A DNA stretch of 5,876 nt from an uncultured Austwickia sp. (GTDB lineage: Bacteria; Actinomycetota; Actinomycetes; Actinomycetales; Dermatophilaceae). Positions 1-4,879 of the stretch are shown here, in pieces. The stretch is taken from contig CAKUSI010000251.1 of NCBI GenBank assembly GCA_934678955.1, positions 1 through 5,876 of the forward strand, in the 5' to 3' direction. Position 1 is the stretch's first letter. Every line of letters starts with the position of its first letter. The notes beneath the pieces were generated by a model. It did not search any database. It saw nothing but the letters and a program-made list of their open reading frames with translations, and was not told the DNA's origin. Position numbers and translations under genes: made by a program.

Positions 1-1
1 G

Positions 2-37
2 GTGATCCGAGGCTTCGCCGGCGGCCTAAAAGGCTGA
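2..37 (+). CDS. C-terminal end of a probable sugar ABC-transporter permease (partial)
   Basis: Only the last 11 codons and the TGA stop are present; the gene begins left of the window. The peptide reads VIRGFAGGLKG. Carbohydrate (CUT1, MalG/ThuG-like) ABC permeases very often end in a similar arginine-glycine-alanine-glycine-lysine-glycine tail, such as an 'xxRGLxAGAxKG' pattern. This permease would be the inner-membrane channel subunit that moves the sugar delivered by the binding protein encoded 57 bases downstream on the same strand. The family call rests on that short tail and on the neighbour, so it is an inference; the frame and the stop are seen directly. Confidence 0.6.
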   Translation: MIRGFAGGLKG

Positions 38-80
38 CCCCTCACAACTGAACACAGCCAGAACTCAACACCCAAGAGAG

Positions 81-85
81 AAGGA
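81..85 (+). promoter_or_regulatory. Ribosome binding site of the solute-binding protein gene
   Basis: AAGGA, inside the purine-rich run AGAGAGAAGGA, sits 9 bases before the ATG at 95. It supports that ATG, which also places a complete lipoprotein signal peptide at the N-terminus. The 57 bases between the permease stop and this ATG show no convincing promoter, which fits co-transcription with the permease. Confidence 0.7.
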
Positions 86-94
86 CAAGCACAC

Positions 95-1360
95 ATGCGC
101 ACTCGAACACCCCTCCTCGGCCTCGCGCTCGTTGCAGCGAGCTCGATCGGTCTCGTCAGCTGCAGCGCGGAGGCGCCGACCACCTCCGACGGGTCCGGTA
201 CCCTCACGATCACCGCGTTCGACGGTCAGAAGCCCGGCCTGGACCCGGTGGTCGCGGCTTTCGAGGATGAGTACCCGGAGATCGACGTCCGGACCGACTA
301 CGTCAAGGTCGAGGATGCCGCCGTCACGCGAACGCAACTGACCTCCGGCACGGCGAGCGATGTCTTGTTCGTCCAGCCTGGCAACGGAACCGCGGTGGCG
401 ATCCAGAATCTCGTGCCCGGAGGGTTCCTCGAGGACCTGTCCGAGCGGCCATTCGCGGCAGACGTCCCCGACACCTTCGACGTGGTCACAAGCGTGGACG
501 GCAAGCTCTACTTCCTCCCGGTCGGTCTGGACGGCATCGTCGCCATCTACAACAAGGCGGCCTTCGCCGAGCTCGGCGTTGACCTTCCCGAGACCATCGA
601 CGACGTGTTCGCCTTCTGTGCGGCGGCGAAGGAGAAGGGGAAGGTCGCCTTCGCGCTCGGCGCACAGACCCCGTGGGTCAACCTCCTCGCGACCTACGCG
701 TTCACGGCGACTCTCGTGTTCGGCGAGAACCCCGAGTTCGACGACCAGATGGCCGCAGGAGAAGCGACGTTCGCCGATTCACGGTGGCACGACTCGCTCC
801 AGCTGGTGCTCGACATGCAGGAGGCCGGATGCTACTCGGCGGATCCTCTCGGAACCCCCTTCGAGAGCACGCTCGCAGCCGTCGGCACCGGTGAGGCGAT
901 CGCGACGGTACAGGTGACGCCCGTCATGCCGGCCTTCAAGGGGGCAGCACCGGAAGGAACCGAGTTCGGCGCCTTCGCCCTGCCCGCGACAAACAACGCC
1001 GAGGACACGTGGGTTCCGCTGTCCCTGGTCGGCGGCTATGCGGTGAATGCGGCTGCGGAGAACCCCGTCGCCGCGCGCATGTTCCTCGACTTCTTGGCGC
1101 AGCCCGAGGTCTACACCGGCTACCTCACCACGCAGGGCTCCTTCTCGCCCCTGCCGATCGAAGGATTCGAGCCTCCCGCCGAGATCGCATTCCTGGCCGA
1201 CTTCATCGCGGAGGGCCGGACCTACCCGTGGATGGATCAGCTGTGGCCGAACGCCCAGGTGCAGCCCGCCTTGATCGACGGAACGCAAGGCCTGCTCGGA
1301 GGAAACGGGTCCATCGATGACGTCCTCAGCCAGATGGATGTCGCCTACACAACCGGCTGA
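95..1360 (+). CDS. ABC-transporter extracellular sugar-binding lipoprotein (solute-binding protein family 1)
   Basis: This 421-residue protein is the extracytoplasmic, membrane-anchored receptor that should capture a sugar or oligosaccharide and pass it to an ABC permease. Residues 1-22 form a lipoprotein signal peptide: a basic start (MRTRT), a hydrophobic core, and the lipobox L-V-S-C with the lipidated cysteine at 23. A Ser/Thr/Gly-rich linker follows, then the typical family 1 opening with a beta strand (TLTITAF) and the 'FEDEYPEIDV' segment at about 56-65. The region SVDGKLYFLPVG (133-144) followed by IYNK (151-154), and the late PEVYTGYL region, match CUT1 binding proteins. Length is normal for the family. 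Cys175 and Cys246 could form a disulfide. The gene follows a probable permease and ends at a strong hairpin, so it is probably last in its operon, whereas the binding-protein gene more often comes first. The ligand cannot be told from sequence alone. Confidence 0.93.
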   Translation: MRTRTPLLGLALVAASSIGLVSCSAEAPTTSDGSGTLTITAFDGQKPGLDPVVAAFEDEYPEIDVRTDYVKVEDAAVTRTQLTSGTASDVLFVQPGNGTAVAIQNLVPGGFLEDLSERPFAADVPDTFDVVTSVDGKLYFLPVGLDGIVAIYNKAAFAELGVDLPETIDDVFAFCAAAKEKGKVAFALGAQTPWVNLLATYAFTATLVFGENPEFDDQMAAGEATFADSRWHDSLQLVLDMQEAGCYSADPLGTPFESTLAAVGTGEAIATVQVTPVMPAFKGAAPEGTEFGAFALPATNNAEDTWVPLSLVGGYAVNAAAENPVAARMFLDFLAQPEVYTGYLTTQGSFSPLPIEGFEPPAEIAFLADFIAEGRTYPWMDQLWPNAQVQPALIDGTQGLLGGNGSIDDVLSQMDVAYTTG

Positions 1361-1369
1361 ACCCACGAG

Positions 1370-1400
1370 GACGCGCCCCCGGATCATCCGGGGGCGCGTC
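1370..1400. terminator. Perfect hairpin terminator between convergent genes
   Basis: The arms GACGCGCCCCCGGAT (1370-1384) and ATCCGGGGGCGCGTC (1386-1400) are exact reverse complements around one base. In RNA this would give a very GC-rich stem of about 13 pairs with a small loop. It starts 10 bases after the stop codon of the binding-protein gene and lies 4 bases beyond the stop of the minus-strand monooxygenase, so it can act for both. No T-tract follows on either strand, which is common for actinobacterial terminators. Confidence 0.85.
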
Positions 1401-1403
1401 ATC

Positions 1404-2780
1404 TCAGCCGACGTTCGAGTAGAAACTCGCGTCGAGGTACCGCGGGACTTCGACCCCGTAGCCCGCGAGTTCTTGGAAGGCCGCCTCGAGCGCGGGGATA
1501 TGGATCTGGTTTGCGTTTCGGGCGGTGCGCAGGAACGGGAACCCGCCCGAGAGGTCGGGCCGGAACTCCTCCCGCATCCGCGCCATCGCCTCACGGTCAT
1601 TCCCGGTCAGTTCAGACTCCGCGTCGGCTGCGGCAACCTGCACGAGCCGGTCGAAGATCGAGAAGGTGTGCTCGGCGAAATGAAGCGCCCCCGCGAGGTA
1701 CAGCCCACGCTGGTTCGGCACCAGCGTGCCGAGCACCGCCTGCGGATGCCCCTCGCGGTAGTCCAGAACGCCTGCGGGCAGCCAAGGCACGACGGCCTTG
1801 TAACCCGTCGCGAAGACGATCACATCGACGTCTACGCTCGAGTCGTCGTCGAAGCGGACTGTCGGGCCGTCGATGCTGCGGACATCGGGGCGGTGCTCGA
1901 GCAATCCGTGCGCCAGGCAATGCAGCACCTGGTTGTTCAGGATCGGGTGCGACGCTCCGAACGGGTGGTCCGGCGCCGGGAGTCCGTAGGCCGTGAGGTC
2001 GCCAACCGCCTCGAAAACGGCCTGCGCCCGCCCCGCGGCATCGAGTCCGTGAAGACGCGACCCGGTCCCGAAGTCGATGTGGCCTGCAATGACATCCGGC
2101 ACCGCAGCCCCGAACATCAGCTTGGGAAGGAACCAGTACCCGCGACGGGTCGACAAGTACGCCGTGGACCCGTGGAAGGCCGCGTCGACGACGATGTCGA
2201 CTCCACTGTTGCCAGCACCCACCACGAGGACCCGTTTCCCCGAGAACTCGCTCGTCTCGGAGTACTCGGAGCTGTGGATCGCCCGGCCCGTGAACGTTTC
2301 GAGGCCGGGGATGTCCGGGACGAATCCCTGCCACTGCGCGCCGCTCGCGACGACGACGCCACGGTAATCTCGCGAGTCGCCCGAGCCGAGCTCGACACGC
2401 CAGACCGGTTCGTCCGGCGAGCCCATGGGCTCGGCCCGCACAACCTCGGCTCCCAGTCGCGCGCGGTGATCGAGGCCATAGGCGCGCGCGAAGGACTGCA
2501 CATAGTCCCGGATCTGATCCCAGCGAGGGTAGAGCGGGTACGAGCGGGGCATCGGGTAGCCGATGAACCCGCCGTAGTCGCGGCTGCTGATGAAGTTGCA
2601 GCTGCGGTACATCGGCGACCCAGGCTGCTCCATGTTCCAGATGCCACCGAGGGCGCTGTGACGCTCCAGGATCTCGACTTCGATCCCGCGACGCAGGAAC
2701 GCTCGCGCAGCCACAAGGCCGGCAGGCCCGCCACCCACGATCGCGAAAGTCGTGGGCCGTTTTCCCGTTGCGTTGGTCAT
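1404..2780 (-). CDS. Flavin-containing monooxygenase (class B, FMO type)
   Basis: This is a 458-residue soluble flavoenzyme predicted to use FAD, NADPH and O2 to oxygenate a soft nucleophile (N or S) or a related small substrate. In order it shows the FAD-binding Rossmann motif GGGPAG (16-21), the acidic E39 and GGIW (45-48) of the 'ExxxxxGGxW' FAD motif, the FMO signature FTGRAIHSSEY (163-173), the NADPH motif GAGNSG (188-193) and the late ATGY motif (324-327). The signature ends in Tyr173 rather than the Trp of Baeyer-Villiger monooxygenases, so I prefer FMO. The frame is open 20 codons further upstream, but the ATG at 2780 has a strong GGAGGAG just before it and puts the FAD motif at the normal distance from the N-terminus. 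It is divergent from an AraC regulator that probably controls it. The substrate is unknown; amines, sulfides and ketones are all possible. Confidence 0.92.
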   Translation of the reverse strand: MTNATGKRPTTFAIVGGGPAGLVAARAFLRRGIEVEILERHSALGGIWNMEQPGSPMYRSCNFISSRDYGGFIGYPMPRSYPLYPRWDQIRDYVQSFARAYGLDHRARLGAEVVRAEPMGSPDEPVWRVELGSGDSRDYRGVVVASGAQWQGFVPDIPGLETFTGRAIHSSEYSETSEFSGKRVLVVGAGNSGVDIVVDAAFHGSTAYLSTRRGYWFLPKLMFGAAVPDVIAGHIDFGTGSRLHGLDAAGRAQAVFEAVGDLTAYGLPAPDHPFGASHPILNNQVLHCLAHGLLEHRPDVRSIDGPTVRFDDDSSVDVDVIVFATGYKAVVPWLPAGVLDYREGHPQAVLGTLVPNQRGLYLAGALHFAEHTFSIFDRLVQVAAADAESELTGNDREAMARMREEFRPDLSGGFPFLRTARNANQIHIPALEAAFQELAGYGVEVPRYLDASFYSNVG

Positions 2781-2783
2781 GGT

Positions 2784-2790
2784 CTCCTCC
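2784..2790 (-). promoter_or_regulatory. Ribosome binding site fixing the monooxygenase start
   Basis: On the minus strand GGAGGAG precedes the ATG at 2780 with three bases (ACC) between. It is preceded by GCGG, so the run reads GCGGGGAGGAG. This is a near-ideal Shine-Dalgarno site and decides for this ATG over the upstream start at 2840, which would add 20 unconserved-looking residues. Confidence 0.8.
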
Positions 2791-2847
2791 CCGCCGCGGC
2801 GAGGTGCCCCGGCATCCCTCGACGATACGTAAGTGGGCATGGGCAGA

Positions 2848-2890
2848 TGGATCCTGTCTGGACAACCTGGATGCCAGTTCAGGACAAGCC
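2848..2890. repeat. Candidate operator: gapped dyad overlapping an imperfect direct repeat
   Basis: A dyad is present: TCCTG (2852-2856), one base, CTGG (2858-2861), a 12-base spacer, CCAG (2874-2877), two bases, CAGGA (2880-2884). The same stretch can be read as a direct repeat with TGGAT at 2848 and 2868 and GGACAA at 2860 and 2882, giving a period of 20-22 bases, about two helical turns. AraC-family proteins commonly bind direct half-sites about 21 bases apart. It lies just upstream of the regulator's ribosome binding site, so autoregulation, or a leader-RNA hairpin, is also possible. Function is inferred. Confidence 0.4.
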
Positions 2891-2893
2891 GAG

Positions 2894-2898
2894 GGAGG
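2894..2898 (+). promoter_or_regulatory. Ribosome binding site of the AraC regulator gene
   Basis: GGAGG is followed by 10 bases and the ATG at 2909. The spacing is slightly long but usable. A second in-frame ATG at 2918 is 19 bases away, too far, so 2909 is preferred. The frame is open back to 2768, but that extension crosses the divergent promoter region and the monooxygenase start, and its residues do not look conserved. Confidence 0.65.
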
Positions 2899-2908
2899 TG
2901 TCAGCCCG

Positions 2909-3856
2909 ATGACGAGCATGACCACGTTCAGCACCATTCCCTACGCCCCAGCCGAGCGGGTGGAGGTGTGGACCGAGCATGTGAAGGCGACGCTGTTCGA
3001 TGTGTTGATCACCGACTTTCACCCCCTTGGACTTGAGATCGAGGTGCTCGATCGCTGTGTGGGAGGCATGCAAGCCATGCTCTTCCGGGGGAACGAGCAC
3101 TCCCTCGAACGGGGGCCCGAGCGGGTGGCACGTGCCCGAAGCCAGTCGGTCTTTGTCTCGATCCTGCTGGCAGGCGGCGCGGTGTACTACCAGCCGGGAG
3201 CGATCCACACGTTGCAGGCGGGAGACGCTCTTGTCTACGACCCCGACATGCCGTACCTCCTGGCGTTCCAGCCGATGACATCTCAGCTGTTCCTCCGCCT
3301 GTCCACCGACGAATTCGAGGCGCGTCTCGGGCGCCGAACGCCTGTCAGAGCCGAGAAGGTCACGCGCGGGAGCGTCATCGACATCAACGAGATCCGCCGG
3401 ATCGGTGGTGACCTACTGCGGGCGAGCGCATCGGAGCTTCTGCTGCACGCCGATTTGGATGCGATAGTGCGGGCTGTCTGCATTCCTGCCAACGACAACC
3501 GCGCCCGCCTCTACGCCGACGCTGTGGCCTTCATCCAGAGCAATGCAGCGGATTCGTCCGTCACGGCGGACGTCATCGCCCGCTATGTGCACTCCTCACT
3601 ACGCAACCTCAACCGGGTCTTCGCGGAGCACAGCGACACGGTCTCACGCCAACTGACGCGGACCCGGGTGCTTGCTGCATCCGCGCTGCTGGCCTCGGGC
3701 AGCACTATGCAGCAGGCAGCCGCTGACAGCGGATTCGGCTCGGTCGTCACATTGCGCCGCAACCTCCGGAGGTCGAGGCCGGGAACCGATGTCGCAATGC
3801 TCGGCGACCACGGAGGTGCTTCGTCATCGGCGCTCCCCGAGGGACGGATTGATTAG
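2909..3856 (+). CDS. AraC-family transcriptional regulator
   Basis: This 315-residue cytoplasmic DNA-binding protein has an N-terminal cupin-like sensing domain (about 20-145) of the 'AraC-binding-like' type found in FeaR-like regulators. It shows the hydrophobic strand VFVSILLAGG, the YYQPG turn, the LQAGDALVYDPDMPYLL segment (102-118) and the FLRLS strand. The C-terminal domain (about 200-300) holds the two helix-turn-helix units of the family: the first around 217-240 (VTADVIARYVHSSLRNLNRVF), the second around 264-290 (MQQAAADSGFGSVVTLRRNL). The usual ending 'FxRxFRxxxGxSPxxYR' is weak here: it reads LRRNLRRSRPGTDVAML, then a short tail. That may mark a divergent or lightly damaged C-terminus. 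It is divergent from the monooxygenase across 128 bases, so it is probably its local activator, responding to the substrate or product; the effector is unknown. Confidence 0.88.
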   Translation: MTSMTTFSTIPYAPAERVEVWTEHVKATLFDVLITDFHPLGLEIEVLDRCVGGMQAMLFRGNEHSLERGPERVARARSQSVFVSILLAGGAVYYQPGAIHTLQAGDALVYDPDMPYLLAFQPMTSQLFLRLSTDEFEARLGRRTPVRAEKVTRGSVIDINEIRRIGGDLLRASASELLLHADLDAIVRAVCIPANDNRARLYADAVAFIQSNAADSSVTADVIARYVHSSLRNLNRVFAEHSDTVSRQLTRTRVLAASALLASGSTMQQAAADSGFGSVVTLRRNLRRSRPGTDVAMLGDHGGASSSALPEGRID

Positions 3857-3957
3857 CAGGCAGCGACGAACTGTGCCGACACGTTCGGTCGTCACCGCGT
3901 CGAACTACCGCGCCGCGGCAACGATCTCGACAACAGCGAGCACTATCCGTGTCATCC

Positions 3958-3977
3958 GCCCGCGACGGATCGCGGGC
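3958..3977. terminator. Perfect 8-bp hairpin, possible terminator of the AraC gene
   Basis: GCCCGCGA and TCGCGGGC are exact reverse complements around a CGGA loop. The hairpin lies about 100 bases after the AraC stop and just beyond the stop of the minus-strand remnant at 4000, so it could end transcription from either side. There is no T-tract. In DNA this GC-rich such a stem can occur by chance. Confidence 0.35.
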
Positions 3978-3999
3978 ACCGCGGCGGATCGCGTTGCAC

Positions 4000-4140
4000 T
4001 CACCGCCCGGCCATCTCCTCGAAGGCTCCGATCCAGACCCAGCACTGCATCCGCGTGCTGCCGACGTGGAAGAGGATGCCGACGGCATCCGGGGTCCAGC
4101 GGGCGACGACCGCGTCGACGCGCCCACCCCCGCTACACCC
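4000..4140 (-). pseudogene. C-terminal remnant of an unrecognised protein
   Basis: The minus-strand frame is open for 46 codons between a TGA-equivalent at 4141-4143 and the TGA at 4000-4002. The first part is glycine-rich and poor, but from about 4118 downward the reading looks like real protein: VDAVVARWTPDAVGILF, then HVGSTRMQCWVWIGAFEEM and AGR-stop. It has three tryptophans, alternating hydrophobic strands and GC at third positions. There is no start codon before an internal ATG at 4050, so this is probably the 3' end of a gene whose 5' part was lost where the methyltransferase-like gene now begins. I do not recognise the family. The other frames here give only Arg/Pro/Ser-rich readings. 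Confidence 0.4.
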
Positions 4141-4159
4141 TCAACTGCGAAGAGCCCGA

Positions 4160-4879
4160 ATGACGAGCATCGAGCGCGACACGAACATGCAGCATCGGCT
4201 TGAGTTCAACAAGCCTTACAAGGGCATCCGCGTTCTCATGGGCGAGGCGCGCGACCAGTTGCCCCAGGTGGACTGGACCATACCGGCGATCACCTGGCTC
4301 GACTACACGGACATGCTGACGAAGGACATCCTGCGCGACCTCGACTACGTGGTGCGGTCAAGCGTGCCTGGCAGCATCGTGATTGTCACCGTGAATGGTG
4401 CGGCCACCTTCCCCCTGTCGAGCCGGCTCGACAATCTTCGCGAGAAGCTTGGCGACCTGATCGGCGATGGCCTAGACGCCAGCAGCATGAATGGCTGGGG
4501 ACCCGCGCAGGTGGAACGGAGCGTGCTGCAAGCCACCGCTCACTCGGTGAGCCGCGGCGCCCACGGTCGGCCATTTCGTCAACTCTTCAACTTCCACTAT
4601 GCGGACGACGCCAAGATGCTCACCTGGGGAGGGATTATCACCAGTACGAACCTGGACCGCACGATCGATGCCTGTCGATTCGACGACCTCGACTTCGTTC
4701 GCACAGGAAGCGAGGCATTTGAGATCAACGTCCCGGTACTGACTGAGCGTGAGATCACCTACCTCGAAACCGAACTTGTCGGCGCTACCACAGGAGTCCT
4801 GCCCCAGATCAAGGGCGTCCAAGGAAAGGACATCAAGGCATTCGCTCAGGTCTATCGCTGGAGGGTCGGCACGCGCTAA
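4160..4879 (+). CDS. Putative O-methyltransferase-like protein, apparently N-terminally truncated
   Basis: The 239-residue product resembles, from memory, the central and C-terminal part of a family annotated as putative O-methyltransferase in bacterial mobile and accessory regions, usually about 320-350 residues long. Shared-looking landmarks are SIERD followed by LEFNKPY near the N-terminus, WLDYTD in the middle, the strand GSIVIVTVNG, the LFNFHYADDAKMLTWGG block, the FDDLDFVRTG block, and a closing AQVYRW. In family members the 'SIE' segment is preceded by some 80 residues containing the glycine-rich, presumably SAM-binding, start (like 'YxGxGSxxFxDF'); here the gene starts at that point. 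The ATG at 4160 has only a weak site (GAAGAG). The frame is open upstream to 4055, but those residues look like the shadow of the minus-strand remnant. GC in sampled lines is about 58%, below its neighbours. It may therefore be inactive. Its stop overlaps that of the convergent relaxase gene. Confidence 0.6.
   Translation: MTSIERDTNMQHRLEFNKPYKGIRVLMGEARDQLPQVDWTIPAITWLDYTDMLTKDILRDLDYVVRSSVPGSIVIVTVNGAATFPLSSRLDNLREKLGDLIGDGLDASSMNGWGPAQVERSVLQATAHSVSRGAHGRPFRQLFNFHYADDAKMLTWGGIITSTNLDRTIDACRFDDLDFVRTGSEAFEINVPVLTEREITYLETELVGATTGVLPQIKGVQGKDIKAFAQVYRWRVGTR

Larger units (their letters stand above)
2781..2908. promoter_or_regulatory. Shared divergent promoter region of the monooxygenase and AraC regulator genes
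   Basis: These 128 bases separate two divergent starts and must hold both promoters. I see no sigma-70-like pair good enough to place a transcription start; TATCGT on the minus strand (about 2821-2826) is a weak -10 candidate without a matching -35. The right half holds a gapped dyad and an imperfect direct repeat (listed separately) that could bind the AraC-type regulator. Control of both genes from here is inferred from the layout. Confidence 0.6.
3857..4159. other. Intergenic stretch with no complete gene
   Basis: About 300 bases lie between the regulator stop and the methyltransferase-like gene. The stretch holds a perfect 8-pair hairpin at 3958-3977 and a minus-strand coding remnant at 4000-4140, both listed separately. 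Plus-strand readings here are rich in Arg, Ser and Thr and look like shadows of the opposite strand. I see no tRNA, no convincing promoter and no insertion-sequence ends. It looks like decayed or rearranged DNA. Confidence 0.6.

Noticed and set aside
779..1600. Minus-strand open frame of about 270 codons
   Set aside because: It overlaps the well-supported binding-protein gene, the terminator hairpin and the end of the monooxygenase, and reads as Arg/Gly-rich sequence without motifs.
1404..2780. Baeyer-Villiger monooxygenase
   Set aside because: The signature ends in Tyr (FTGRAIHSSEY) instead of the Trp typical of Baeyer-Villiger enzymes, so the general FMO call is safer, although some FMO-type enzymes do oxidise ketones.
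1317..2912. Long plus-strand open frame of about 530 codons
   Set aside because: It is antisense to the monooxygenase, which has every FMO motif, a strong ribosome binding site and a normal length. The plus reading is rich in Arg, Val and Glu with no recognisable domain, a common effect in high-GC DNA.
4074..4090. Inverted repeat GGATGCC-GAC-GGCATCC
   Set aside because: It is short and lies within the coding-like minus-strand remnant, where it can be explained by codon choice. I see no terminator or binding-site context.
3747..4127. Minus-strand open frame of 126 codons after the regulator
   Set aside because: Its reading is Arg/Ser/Gly-rich and crosses the hairpin and the end of the AraC gene. 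A different minus frame at 4000-4140 gives a far more protein-like reading.
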